Shown piece after piece: positions 34,842 through 42,989 of a stretch of 64,000 bases of DNA. Positions within the stretch are counted from its first letter, which is position 1. The number at the start of each line of letters is the position of its first letter. The stretch spans positions 20,141-84,140 of the forward strand of contig JAPLIC010000016.1 in assembly GCA_026389315.1 (NCBI GenBank), given 5' to 3'. The notes under the pieces were generated by a model. The model worked only from the letters and a program-made list of their open reading frames with translations, made no database searches and was not told the origin of the DNA. This DNA comes from Cyanobacteriota bacterium (GTDB lineage: Bacteria > Cyanobacteriota > Cyanobacteriia > PCC-6307 > Cyanobiaceae). The position numbers were made by a program, and so were the translations under genes.

Positions 34842-37661
34842 TTAAGACGCCACCGCATTCTGATCATCGGCAAACACGGCGGCATAAGCAGCCATCAGCT
34901 CGGAATCTGGCTCCTGACCGAGCTGGCGCAGGGTTTCGAAATAGTCCCCCGCAAGGCCGCGCGCCAGGGGCAGGAACGCGTCGCGGTAGACCTGCAGCAC
35001 GGGCAACAGCACGGCCAGGCCTTCCTGGAAGCTCTCTCTGGCGGCCTGGAGCTCACCCGCCTGGCGCTGCACCGATCCATAGGCACCGAGGCTGGTGGCC
35101 AGATTCGGCAGGAAGGCCGGGTTGCTCTGCGACAGCTCCCGATAGATCCCCACCGCCTCTTCCGTTGGCTGTAGCGCCTCCTCGCGCCGCCCCAGCTCGC
35201 TGTATCGGTTGCCCAGGTTGTTCAGGGCACGCGCCAGATTCGGCAGGAAGGCCGGGTTGCTCTGCGACAGCTCCCGATAGATCCCCACCGCCTCTTCCGT
35301 TGGCTGTAGCGCCTCCTCGCGCCGCCCCAGCTCGCTGTATCGGTTGCCCAGGTTGTTCAGGGCCATAGCCAGATTCATAGCCAGATTCGGCAGGAACGCC
35401 GGGTTGCTCTGCGACAGCTCCCGATAGATCCCCACCGCCTCTTCCGTTGGCTGTAGCGCCTCCTCGCGCCGCCCCAGCTCGCTGTATCGGATGCCCAGGT
35501 TGTTCAGGGCCATAGCCAGATCCGGCAGGAACGCCGGGTTGCTCTGCGACAGCTCCCGCAGGCGAACGATCCCCGCCGCGCCTCCATCCACCGCGTGGGC
35601 CCAGAGATAGGTCCAGAGATAGGGCTGCTCCTCGGGCGGCCGGCCAGAGCGGCACCAGGTGAGGGCCGCCTCCCCCAGCGCTTCGGCCAAAGCCACAGCT
35701 TCCCTATCTCCCACCGGCTTCCAGGGTCTGGCCCAGGCAGGGGGGCGTAGGTGATCTGCTAGGCGCTGGTGGCTGAGGCGATAGACGGCCTGGCCCTGCT
35801 CGCCGCTTTCCACCACCCAACGGCTGGCCTGGCTGAGAAGCCAGAACACCTCCTGGCGGCCATAGGTCGTGCCGGTGGGCGATAGGGCCGTGGCCGCCAA
35901 CGCCCATTCCTCCACCGGGTACCCCTGGCCATAGGCCCAGGCCAGGGCTGCCAGCAGCTCCCGGGCCGCCTGCGGCAGCCCCTCCTCGCCGCGCACCAGT
36001 GCCGGCAGGGCCTCGAGCTCCTGATTCAGAGCCTGGGCAACGCTGCCGGCCAGCTGGTGCTGCCAGCCCGGCACGGCCGTGTCGAGAGGCTGTTGGCGCA
36101 GCCGCGCCGTGATCAGCCGGGCCAACAGAAAGCCGCCCTCCTCCTGGCGCCTCACCAGCCGCAGGATCTCGCCCGCCACAGCGGTGGGGTCCATGGCGGC
36201 GGAAACGCCAGCCAATCGCCTGGCCCCGTAGGCCGCCAGGTCTTGCTGGGTTTGCTCAGCCCCCTCCAGCGCTCCGAGATCCACCACCAGTGCCGGTTGC
36301 AAGGCGTCGAGCGGGGGGGGCTCGCCTTGCTGGCGCGGCGGGATCGGTCTGCTGCTGATCAACAGCCGGGCCACGCCAGCCAGGGGCCGCAGCAGCTCCT
36401 CCACGATCTGAGTCAGCTCACTGCCGGCCTCCTCCAAGCCGTCGATCAGCAGCAATGGCGGTGTGCCTTTCTGGGCCAGACGCTCCAGGGCGCCGAGCAG
36501 CTCCAGCCGGTTGCGGGGCTCATCGGCACGCTCCGGTAGTAGGCCTCTAAGCACCAGCTCCGCCTCCAGCCGCCGCACCAGATCGGCCAGATTCGCCCCC
36601 CGCGCCGCCGCCGCCGCCTGCACGCTGCGCTCCCCCGGATCGGCATGGGCCAGCGCTTCCTCCTCCAGGATTCGCTTGCGATCTTGGGGATCGGAGAGGG
36701 CAGCGATCCGACCCAGCAGCGCCGATTTGCCGCAGCCCGCGGGGCCGCTCACCAGGGCCACGCCCACCTCGCCGCGACCGATCCACGCCACCAGCTCCCC
36801 CAGGGGTTCCACCCGCCCGGTGAAAAAATCTCCCTCCTCGTTGGCGCTGATCCCCCGCGCCGCCACCAGTAACTGCTCCACCATCACGTCCCGGGCCATC
36901 CGGTCGTAGCGCGGATTGGGGAGCATCACGCCGGCATTGCCACGCATCAGCGGCACCAGGGTCTGGTCGAGTGACCGCCACTGCTTCACCAGGCAATCGA
37001 TCACGTCATCGCCGCGGATGCCGGCGTTGTGGGCGCTCCAGCGCAGGCGCAGCGCCGGATCGGTGGGGCCTTCCCGGAGCAGTTGCAGGAGCCGGGCGCC
37101 GAAGACTCCATCCCGCGCCGTTTCGTAGGCCAGGGCGGCGGGCAGGATGCCGATCCAGCGCTGGGCGCCATCGCTGGGAAGGCTCTCCTCGATGCGGCGG
37201 GCCAGGGCCATCGCCTCCATGGCCCCCGCTTCGGCGAAGCAGGTGTCGAGTAGCACGAGGATCTGGCTGGCGCCGCTGCGTAGCGCCGCTTTCACCATCG
37301 CGCTGGAGGTGACCTGCTGGATCTGGCCGGGGCGGCTGTTGCGGCTCACCAGATGCAGGTCGCCGTTCTCCGTGGGCTCCCCATGGCCCGCCCAGAGCAC
37401 CACAAGACAGCTCTCAGAGGCAAGAGCAGTGCCTGCGAGCTCGTCCAGCAGCCCGAAGGCATCCTCCAGGGCTGGATGCGGTGGGCTTGGCAGCACGGCG
37501 TAGCCATACCCCGCCATCACCTTGGCCAGATCCGCCACCTCCTCTGCCGCCTTCAAGGGGCCGAACGCCTGCGGGTGGTCGTAATCGCCCACCCCCACCC
37601 CGAAAAACAGATGGCTTGCCCCAGGGCTCTCGGCAGCGGGCGTGTCCAGCGGGCCACTCAT
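34842..37661 (-). CDS. Caspase-like / STAND NTPase / TPR protein
   Basis: 939 residues from the ATG at 37661, which overlaps the lipase stop (ATGA); an in-frame start at 37682 is less likely. Three parts. Residues ~15-235 are a caspase-like peptidase with catalytic His93 in LWAGHGEP and Cys141 in LLDTCFAEAG. Residues ~265-560 are a STAND/NACHT-like NTPase with Walker A GPAGCGKS (306-313), Walker B LLLIDGLEEAG (~403-413) and the ISSRPIP arm. Residues ~700-880 carry three or four 45-residue kinesin-light-chain-type TPR units (LNNLGNRYSELGRREEAL ... EAVGIYREL). This is the sensor-switch-effector layout of bacterial conflict or cell-death proteins. Target of the TPR part and of the protease are unknown. 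Confidence 0.85.
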   Translation of the reverse strand: MSGPLDTPAAESPGASHLFFGVGVGDYDHPQAFGPLKAAEEVADLAKVMAGYGYAVLPSPPHPALEDAFGLLDELAGTALASESCLVVLWAGHGEPTENGDLHLVSRNSRPGQIQQVTSSAMVKAALRSGASQILVLLDTCFAEAGAMEAMALARRIEESLPSDGAQRWIGILPAALAYETARDGVFGARLLQLLREGPTDPALRLRWSAHNAGIRGDDVIDCLVKQWRSLDQTLVPLMRGNAGVMLPNPRYDRMARDVMVEQLLVAARGISANEEGDFFTGRVEPLGELVAWIGRGEVGVALVSGPAGCGKSALLGRIAALSDPQDRKRILEEEALAHADPGERSVQAAAAARGANLADLVRRLEAELVLRGLLPERADEPRNRLELLGALERLAQKGTPPLLLIDGLEEAGSELTQIVEELLRPLAGVARLLISSRPIPPRQQGEPPPLDALQPALVVDLGALEGAEQTQQDLAAYGARRLAGVSAAMDPTAVAGEILRLVRRQEEGGFLLARLITARLRQQPLDTAVPGWQHQLAGSVAQALNQELEALPALVRGEEGLPQAARELLAALAWAYGQGYPVEEWALAATALSPTGTTYGRQEVFWLLSQASRWVVESGEQGQAVYRLSHQRLADHLRPPAWARPWKPVGDREAVALAEALGEAALTWCRSGRPPEEQPYLWTYLWAHAVDGGAAGIVRLRELSQSNPAFLPDLAMALNNLGIRYSELGRREEALQPTEEAVGIYRELSQSNPAFLPNLAMNLAMALNNLGNRYSELGRREEALQPTEEAVGIYRELSQSNPAFLPNLARALNNLGNRYSELGRREEALQPTEEAVGIYRELSQSNPAFLPNLATSLGAYGSVQRQAGELQAARESFQEGLAVLLPVLQVYRDAFLPLARGLAGDYFETLRQLGQEPDSELMAAYAAVFADDQNAVAS
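35121..35580. repeat. Tandem 135-bp repeats encoding TPR units
   Basis: Identical segments recur with starts at 35121, 35256, 35403 and 35538. The spacing is 135, 147 and 135 bp; the middle one is longer by a 12-bp internal duplication (CATAGCCAGATT). Near-identity at DNA level, including silent sites, points to recent expansion or gene conversion. Confidence 0.9.
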
Positions 37662-39070
37662 GGCCCCTCCTCCAGCGGACACACCAGGCTGACAGCGCTC
37701 ACCGGCGTCGTCATGGCGCCCGCGCTCCCCCCCGCGGCCCCCACCCGCACCTGCCAGGCCCCAGCCCGGGGCGGCTGGAACACACAGCCCTGGCCCGAAC
37801 CCTCCACCCGCAACTTGCGCCGCTCCACGACACGGCCGCCCTCGTCCAGCAGCTCCGCCATCAGCCCCAGCGGCTCTCTAGCGGCCACCTCGGCCCACAC
37901 CACCAGCGGATCGCCGAACAGCAGCAGGGGTTCGGTGCGCACCCCAATCTGCGGCCCAAAAATGGCCCGATGGATGACGGGCCGGGCCGTGAGCACTCCC
38001 TCCAGCTCATCGAGCACCGCCTGGTGGCTGTGCAGGCCCAGGTGTTGATCCGGCGCATAGCGCAGACGCGGATCATCGGGGTTCAGGGCCTTCGGTGCCG
38101 CCGACAGGCGCGGCACCGTGCCATCGCCTCCCTCCCGGGCCCCCTCGATCGCTTCGCTGGTTTCGATCCGCTCCCCCACCAACCGGGCTGTGGTGGGGGT
38201 GGGCTGGCGCGTGCCCACGATCGGGTGCAGGTCATAGGCGGACGCCGGTGCTGCATCGAGGGCGGCATGGAAGGCCACCGCATCGGCCACCAGGGCCGGA
38301 TTCACACCTGGCAGGGCAACCGCGCTGATTGGCGCGAGGCCAGCGCCGGTCTGCAGACAGGCGTACTGGGGAAGAAGCTGGTGGGCCGAGGGCAGGCTGC
38401 GCGCGAAACGGGTGAGGTCGAGGCGCAGCGGCCCGACCGATTTCTCTACCCCATTCACTAGCTGCTGCAGGGCTGCAACCGCACCTCGGTGGGGTGTACC
38501 GATGGTGATCAGCTTGCGGGTGTGGGCCGCGCCACCCTCCTGCTCCACATACCAACGGGCCACCAGGCCGCCCATGGAATGGCAGATGAAGATCAGCCGC
38601 CCCTCGCGGTTGGCTTCGGCCAGGGCACGCCAGCGCTCCAGGGCCGGCTCCACCACCGCCCTAAGGCGGCGGGCGTTGTAGCGGTTGGAGAGGCGCCAGT
38701 CGTAGGCAAAGGGCAGCAGGTTGGCGGGCTTGGCGGGATCCTTTGGATCGGGTGGAACCAGTGTGAATCGCTGCGTGAGCCAGTCCAGCAGCCTGCTGTA
38801 GCCGATGTTGGCGCTCCAGAGTCCCGGCAGAAGGTGCAGATCTGGCATCAACGCCAGCGGTTCCACCCCATCGCCGGGATCATCATCGCCCAGGTCAGCG
38901 GGGAGGGTGAGGGACTGAATACTGGCGCCGAAGCTGCGGATCGCCTGCCACACCACTCCGGCTGAGGGGGCCCAGGCTTCCTGGCCATCGCGTGCGAGGG
39001 TGCTGCCGAGGATGCCGGGCAGCACCACAACCAGATCACGTACCTCAAGACGCTCAGCTTCTCCAGACAA
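37658..39070 (-). CDS. Alpha/beta-hydrolase, LCAT-like lipase/acyltransferase
   Basis: 470 residues, TTG start (MSGEAERLEVRDLVVV); no better start is visible. LCAT-family pattern: VVVLPGILGSTLARDG oxyanion segment, LLPFAYDWRLSNRYNAR, nucleophile Ser165 in FICHSMGGLVARWYV, ITIGTPHRGAV, acid Asp316 in GGDGTVPRLSA, and a His at about 347-349 in LGLHSHQAV. The last ~90 residues look like a small Ig-like beta domain (LGLMAELLDEGGRVVERRKL, then GAWQVRVGAAGG). No signal peptide, so cytosolic action is expected. Translationally coupled to the caspase-STAND gene, implying a shared system in which the lipase may be effector or membrane-acting partner. Confidence 0.82.
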   Translation of the reverse strand: MSGEAERLEVRDLVVVLPGILGSTLARDGQEAWAPSAGVVWQAIRSFGASIQSLTLPADLGDDDPGDGVEPLALMPDLHLLPGLWSANIGYSRLLDWLTQRFTLVPPDPKDPAKPANLLPFAYDWRLSNRYNARRLRAVVEPALERWRALAEANREGRLIFICHSMGGLVARWYVEQEGGAAHTRKLITIGTPHRGAVAALQQLVNGVEKSVGPLRLDLTRFARSLPSAHQLLPQYACLQTGAGLAPISAVALPGVNPALVADAVAFHAALDAAPASAYDLHPIVGTRQPTPTTARLVGERIETSEAIEGAREGGDGTVPRLSAAPKALNPDDPRLRYAPDQHLGLHSHQAVLDELEGVLTARPVIHRAIFGPQIGVRTEPLLLFGDPLVVWAEVAAREPLGLMAELLDEGGRVVERRKLRVEGSGQGCVFQPPRAGAWQVRVGAAGGSAGAMTTPVSAVSLVCPLEEGP

Positions 39071-39335
39071 AAGAGTTTGGCGATATAAATAGCTTCAACC
39101 CTACCGCCTTCGGGCGGATTGGCCCATGCCTCTGCAAGACCCAACACAGCCAGGGGACCAACCATCACCGGCGGCAAGCGAGACTGAAGACGCTCATCCT
39201 GATGGACAATTGCTAAGACAGGAAGTCTAGATGGGGGCGAACAGATGCTTATCGAATTCACAAAGAATCTAGATCGGCCGCATACTCGCTGCAGCAGATC
39301 TAGCTCGCTAATGTGAAATCAGCTGCCGCTCAGGG

Positions 39336-39900
39336 TCAGCGTTGCAGCCACAACTTCTCAATCCGTGCGGGGTTGGTGGCGGTGTAGCGAACGGTGTGCT
39401 GAATGTTGCGGTGCCCGAGATAGTCCTGAATCAGTCGGGTGTCAGCACCCTGGTCGGCGAGAGCAATACCGCAGGCATGGCGCAACGTGTGGGGATGGAC
39501 GGCAAAGGGAAGGCGGGCCTTCTCTCCATATTTGCGCAAGGCCAGGTTGACGGTTGAGCGGTGCAGGGGCTTGCGCTGCTCACTGAGGAAGAACGTCCGC
39601 CCCAACTCCTTGCCAGGCGCTTTCATGCGGCCCACTCGATGAGCCAGGCCTTGATGGCCCGGATCTCGTCGCCACGGAGAGGGTGGGTGGTGGAGAGGCC
39701 CCCCTTGAGGCGAGCGCGTGCAGCACCCGGCTTTCATCGTCCACCTGCCCCAGCACCAGTCCGCAGGCCTCGGAGACCCGGAGCCCATGCCGAAACATCA
39801 ACAGGACTAGACAGCTGGCGCGGATCTCGTTCCGATTGCCCTTGATGGCCTCCAGCAGGCGCTCAAATTCCCTGCCAGAGAGGTGTTTTCGGTCAGTCAT
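39336..39900 (-). pseudogene. Tyrosine recombinase (integrase), broken by two frameshifts
   Basis: Starts MTDRKHLSGREFERLLEAIK. First catalytic Arg in FRHGLRVSEACGL, then frame 1 is lost near 39720. A second frame reads RLKGGLSTTHPLRGDEIRAI and ends in a stop after EWAA. A third reads MKAPGKELGRTFFLSEQ with HPHTLRHACG (His, Arg), YLGHRNIQHTVRYT (His and probable Tyr) and a final ARIEKLWLQR. Restoring two shifts gives a full short integrase of about 185 residues, without a core-binding domain. Its ATG overlaps the ParE stop by 4 bp, so it was translated with the toxin-antitoxin pair. Confidence 0.85.
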
Positions 39901-40205
39901 TCATCGGCGTCCGGCTTTGTGAATGCCGCTTCGATGTCGCGGGCACCATGCAGCACCCGCACAATCTGAACGCCGCCGGGAATGGCGAGATAGAAGATGA
40001 CGTAACGGCCCACCGGGAAGCTACGCAAGCCTTCGGCCAGCTCCTCCCGTCGCCGCCCGAGCCCGGCCTGCTGTGCCAGCAGCTGAAACTTCTGATCGAT
40101 CAGATCAATGAACGCATCGGCTTGATCGTCGCTGTCATCGGCGATGAACTCCCAGATTTGAGAGAGATCGGCTTTGGCGCGGGGCTGGAGAACAATCACC
40201 GCCAC
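39897..40205 (-). CDS. ParE/RelE-family toxin
   Basis: 102 residues. RAKADLSQIWEFIADDSDDQ, LGRRREELAEGLRSFPVGRY and VIFYLAIPGGVQIVRVLHGARD are conserved ParE segments. Intact length. Downstream of its ParD by 3 bp, and its stop overlaps the start of the broken recombinase. Confidence 0.87.
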   Translation of the reverse strand: MAVIVLQPRAKADLSQIWEFIADDSDDQADAFIDLIDQKFQLLAQQAGLGRRREELAEGLRSFPVGRYVIFYLAIPGGVQIVRVLHGARDIEAAFTKPDADE

Positions 40206-40208
40206 GGC

Positions 40209-40484
40209 TTACCCGGCCTGGGCGGCAGCACGGCGCGAGGCCTTGCGCTTGCGGCCATCCTGCTTGATCTCGTCGGGGCTCCAGGGGACGGGAGAGCCAC
40301 TGGCCAGACCCTCCTGGATGTCGGAGCGCAACTGCTGGAGCTGAAGAGAGCGCAGCTGGTCTTGCTGCTCCATGAGGCGCAGGGCTTCGCGCACGACCTC
40401 ACTGGCGGAGGTGTAGAGACCCGAGGCAACTTTGGCCTTGACCATGGCTTCGAGGTGGGGGGAGAGATTGACGTTCATCGTCAT
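40209..40484 (-). CDS. ParD-family antitoxin
   Basis: 91 residues. RHH opening MTMNVNLSPHLEAMVKAKVA, then GLYTSASEVVREALRLMEQQ, and a Lys/Arg-rich tail (IKQDGRKRKASRRAAAQAG). A frameshifted near-copy is at 41367-41623. Promoter region contains two TTGACA elements. Confidence 0.87.
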   Translation of the reverse strand: MTMNVNLSPHLEAMVKAKVASGLYTSASEVVREALRLMEQQDQLRSLQLQQLRSDIQEGLASGSPVPWSPDEIKQDGRKRKASRRAAAQAG

Positions 40485-40596
40485 GACGACCTCCGCTGTG
40501 CCTGCTTAGACCATCACCCTGCACGAATTGGCAAGTCTTGTCAATCTTTGTCAACGGCGGCGGCTTTCTGGCTCGCTCACCGTTTTGTCCAGAGTT
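40232..40596. repeat. Direct repeat, left copy (parD and its promoter)
   Basis: About 365 bp including most of the functional parD, its leader and the AATTGGCAAG element. The same sequence recurs at 41372-41735 with scattered mismatches. The second parDE (40694-41264) lies between the copies. Confidence 0.85.
40539..40554 (-). promoter_or_regulatory. Paired TTGACA elements upstream of parD
   Basis: On the minus strand TTGACA occurs twice, 10 bp apart (40549-40554 and 40539-40544), 55 bp before the antitoxin ATG. Could be a -35 box plus an operator half-site. The broken parD copy at 41.6 kb keeps the same arrangement. Confidence 0.4.
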
Positions 40597-40647
40597 GTCG
40601 CTTGGAGGCCCTCGGGAGGAGCGCTGACGGGATTCTGGTTGCGGCCA

Positions 40648-40664
40648 CTATCAATCTTTGATAG
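40648..40664 (+). promoter_or_regulatory. Inverted-repeat operator of the second parDE
   Basis: CTATCAA-TCT-TTGATAG, 7-bp arms, 30 bp upstream of the antitoxin ATG at 40694. Likely autoregulatory site of the ParD it precedes. Confidence 0.55.
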
Positions 40665-40693
40665 GATCAAGGCCAGGCAACAGGGAGGGCGCC

Positions 40694-40972
40694 ATGCCGT
40701 CGAGCTATGTCATCGGGGAGCATTTCGAGCAGTTCATCAAGGGGCAGCTGCAGCAGGGCCGTTACGCCAGCGCCAGCGAGGTGATCCGCGACGGGCTCCG
40801 CGCCCTGGAGGATCGCGAGAAGCTCCGGGCCCTGAAGCTGGAAGCCCTCCGCGCCGACATTCAGCAGGGGATCAACAGCGGCCCCGGCAGGCCCGTGCAG
40901 GAGGTGACGGCCGATCTGCAGGCCCGTTACCAGCAATGGGCCGAGAAGGGCGCACCCGCTGATGCGCTGTGA
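40694..40972 (+). CDS. ParD-family antitoxin (second module)
   Basis: 92 residues from the ATG at 40694. MPSSYVIGEHFEQFIKGQLQ, then GRYASASEVIRDGLRALEDR, is the ParD/CC2985-type RHH. The tail (VTADLQARYQQWAEKGA) binds toxin. Overlaps the toxin gene by 11 bp. Oriented opposite to the neighbouring parDE and different in sequence, so a separate acquisition. Confidence 0.86.
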   Translation: MPSSYVIGEHFEQFIKGQLQQGRYASASEVIRDGLRALEDREKLRALKLEALRADIQQGINSGPGRPVQEVTADLQARYQQWAEKGAPADAL

Positions 40973-41264
40973 GCTCTCCCCCCAGGCCGAGATCGACCTG
41001 CGGGAGATCGGTGATTACATCGCCAGGGACAATCCGCAGCGGGCCGCCAGCTTTGTCGGTGAGCTGCTGGCCCATAGCAAAAGGATCGCCGAACAACCCG
41101 AGGCCTATCCCGCCCGGCCTGAGCTGTGCGAAGGGCTGCGCTCCTGCGCTCACCAGCGCTACGTCATTTTCTTCTCGGCCAGCCCTGAGCGTGTGCGGAT
41201 CGAGCGGGTCATCCACGGCTCCCGCGACATCACAGACAAGAGTTTCGATCTGGAAGAGCCATAG
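40962..41264 (+). CDS. ParE-family toxin (second module)
   Basis: 100 residues. LSPQAEIDLREIGDYIARDN, RAASFVGELLAHSKRIAEQP, and RYVIFFSASPERVRIERVIH with a final GSRDI are typical ParE segments. Complete length. Translationally coupled to the antitoxin. Confidence 0.87.
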   Translation: MRCELSPQAEIDLREIGDYIARDNPQRAASFVGELLAHSKRIAEQPEAYPARPELCEGLRSCAHQRYVIFFSASPERVRIERVIHGSRDITDKSFDLEEP

Positions 41265-41366
41265 CGCCTCGTTGGTCGTTCCTCTCCAGAGCAGTCGACA
41301 CTCATTGGCTACCCACTGCCTGGATGTGCTGCGGTCCCGCGTCGAAAGGGTCGTCCATTCGGCGGA

Positions 41367-41623
41367 TCAATGGCGCGAGGCCTTGCGCTTGCGCCCGTCC
41401 TGCTTGATCTCGTCGGGGCTCCAGGGGACGGGGGGGCCACTGGCCAGACCATCCTGGATATCGGTGCGCAACTGCCGGAGCTGGAGGGAGCGCAGCTGGT
41501 CTTGCTGTTCCATGAGGCGAAGGGCTTCGCGGACGACCGCACTGGCGGAGGTGTAAAGACCCGAGGCGACCTTGGCTTTGACCATGGCTTCGAGGGGGGG
41601 GGGAGATTGACATTCATCGTCAT
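41367..41623 (-). pseudogene. parD duplicate, frameshifted in a G-run
   Basis: Starts ATG ACG ATG like the functional copy, then loses frame at a run of G residues around 41594-41603. Downstream of the shift the frame reads LEAMVKAKVASGLYTSASAV, VREALRLMEQQDQLRSLQLR, and IKQDGRKRKASRH. Without its own ParE. It is the right copy of the direct repeat. Confidence 0.82.
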
Positions 41624-41735
41624 GGCGAGCACCTCTAGGCCGATTCAAACTTTCAAGCTGCCAGAATTGGCAAGACTTGTCAATCTTTGACAGCAGCAGC
41701 GGCTTTCTGGCTCGTTCACCATTTTGTCGAGAGTT
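41372..41735. repeat. Direct repeat, right copy
   Basis: Counterpart of 40232-40596 at an offset of about 1140 bp. Contains the frameshifted parD and the same promoter-like AATTGGCAAG element. The following 165 bp (41736-41900) hold a small GC hairpin near 41756-41775 and no gene. Confidence 0.85.
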
Positions 41736-41865
41736 TGCCCCATTCAAAAGCCCCAAACCCCGTGCAATGCGGGGGGTGAGTTTTGAGACTATCGACAAAT
41801 TGTACCCATTTGTCGAGTTTTTAAGAACCCAGAAACGGCAGGCCGACGTCACCAAAAAAGACGCT

Positions 41866-41880
41866 TGACGTAGTGCGTCA
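41866..41880 (+). promoter_or_regulatory. higBA operator/promoter candidate
   Basis: TGACG-TAGTG-CGTCA, 5-bp arms, with TTGACG overlapping the left arm. Lies 20 bp before the higB ATG. Probable HigA binding site. Confidence 0.45.
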
Positions 41881-41899
41881 TTGCTGGCAGTCTGTCCCT

Positions 41900-42235
41900 A
41901 TGGCGACGGAGAGCGATGACGGAAGCCCACAAGGTCCCGACGAGCAGAGAGCACCGCCCCTGTACCGGGACAAGTGCACCGCGCGATTTGCCAACGGTGA
42001 GCGGGTCAGGGAATTTCAGGCTTTCTAAGAGCAGGCCAAAAAGCGCCTACTTATCCTTAAAGCCGCCGTCTCCCGCCAGGGCTTGATGCTCTTGCCCAGC
42101 AACCGCTTTGAGGCTCTCGGCGGTGACCGCAAGGGGCAGTTCAGCATCCGCATCAATCAGCAGTGGCGCATCTGCTTTGAGTGGCCGGTGCACTCACTAC
42201 GACCATTCAATATCGAAATTGTTGATTATCACTAA
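41900..42235 (+). pseudogene. higB: HigB-type toxin gene with an in-frame stop
   Basis: 112 codons. After a Ser/Pro/Asp-rich opening it reads CTARFANGERVREFQAF, then TAA, then EQAKKRLLILKAAVSRQGLM, NRFEALGGDRKGQFSIRINQ and QWRICFEWPV ... FNIEIVDYH. Apart from the single stop (a CAA-to-TAA change would explain it) the RelE/HigB fold is complete. The antitoxin gene downstream is intact. Confidence 0.82.
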
Positions 42236-42247
42236 GGGAGAACTGCC

Positions 42248-42583
42248 ATGACTAAAACAAAAAAACGCCCGGTCTATCCCATTCATCCCGGCACGATTCT
42301 GGCAGATGAGTTGCAGGAGCTGAACATCTCAGCAGCCGAACTAGCCCGGCAGCTGCATGTGCCTTCCAATCGGATTTATCAGCTCATCAGCGGCAAACGG
42401 GCCATGACAGCAGATACCGCCTTGCGCCTGGAACAGTGGCTCGGCGTCGAGGCTGCCTTTTGGATGAACCTGCAAAACCGCTATGAGCTTGACTTGGCCA
42501 CCGAAAAGTCCGGCGAGAAGATCAAGAAAACAGTTCACCGCCGGTTGCCACTCCCTGCCGCCGTTTCCCCGCGCCTAGGCTAA
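42248..42583 (+). CDS. higA: HigA-family antitoxin
   Basis: 111 residues. XRE helix-turn-helix PIHPGTILADELQELNISAA, ELARQLHVPSNRIYQLISGK, and the typical TALRLEQWLGVEAAFWMNLQ. Start 12 bp after the toxin stop. The last ~15 residues (RLPLPAAVSPRLG) do not look conserved. With the toxin broken it may act as an anti-addiction protein or local regulator. Confidence 0.88.
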   Translation: MTKTKKRPVYPIHPGTILADELQELNISAAELARQLHVPSNRIYQLISGKRAMTADTALRLEQWLGVEAAFWMNLQNRYELDLATEKSGEKIKKTVHRRLPLPAAVSPRLG

Positions 42584-42616
42584 TGCAGTACACTGGTACT
42601 ATCTGCAATTAGCGCC

Positions 42617-42841
42617 ATGGCCGACCATCAGCACGTAGTCAAGCAAGAAGACGGCTGGGCCGTCAGGGGAGAAGGCAATTCCCGCTACACCGCCAGGGCA
42701 ATGAAGACTCAGGAAGAAGCCAGGCAACGAGCTGAGCAAATTGCCCGCAACAAAGGCAGCGATGTCATCATCCATCGCCCTAACGGTCAGATCAGGGATC
42801 GGGACAGCTACGGCAACGATCCTTTCCCGCCTAAGGGATAA
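42617..42841 (+). CDS. DUF2188 family protein
   Basis: 74 residues. HVVKQEDGWAVRGEGNSRYT, EEARQRAEQIARNKGSDVII and HRPNGQIRDRDSYGNDPFPP match the DUF2188 pattern, a small stress-related-looking protein of unknown role, often near mobile DNA. Follows higA by 33 bp. Confidence 0.85.
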   Translation: MADHQHVVKQEDGWAVRGEGNSRYTARAMKTQEEARQRAEQIARNKGSDVIIHRPNGQIRDRDSYGNDPFPPKG

Positions 42842-42989
42842 AGAACTGATCCCTGGTCCTTCACCAGCAACCAGCAACTCTTCTCTGATGTCACTTCAGC
42901 AGAAGGCGTTTGTAGCAAAGAAAAGTGGACAGGTTGCTGGGCCCAAACCAAGACACCTGCGCCTGAAACACCATTTTTATTGTGGACGC

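Noticed and set aside
39071..39335. Possible gene or attachment site between the lipase and the recombinase relic
   Set aside because: Frames are short and without family pattern; no tRNA or clear direct repeat was seen.
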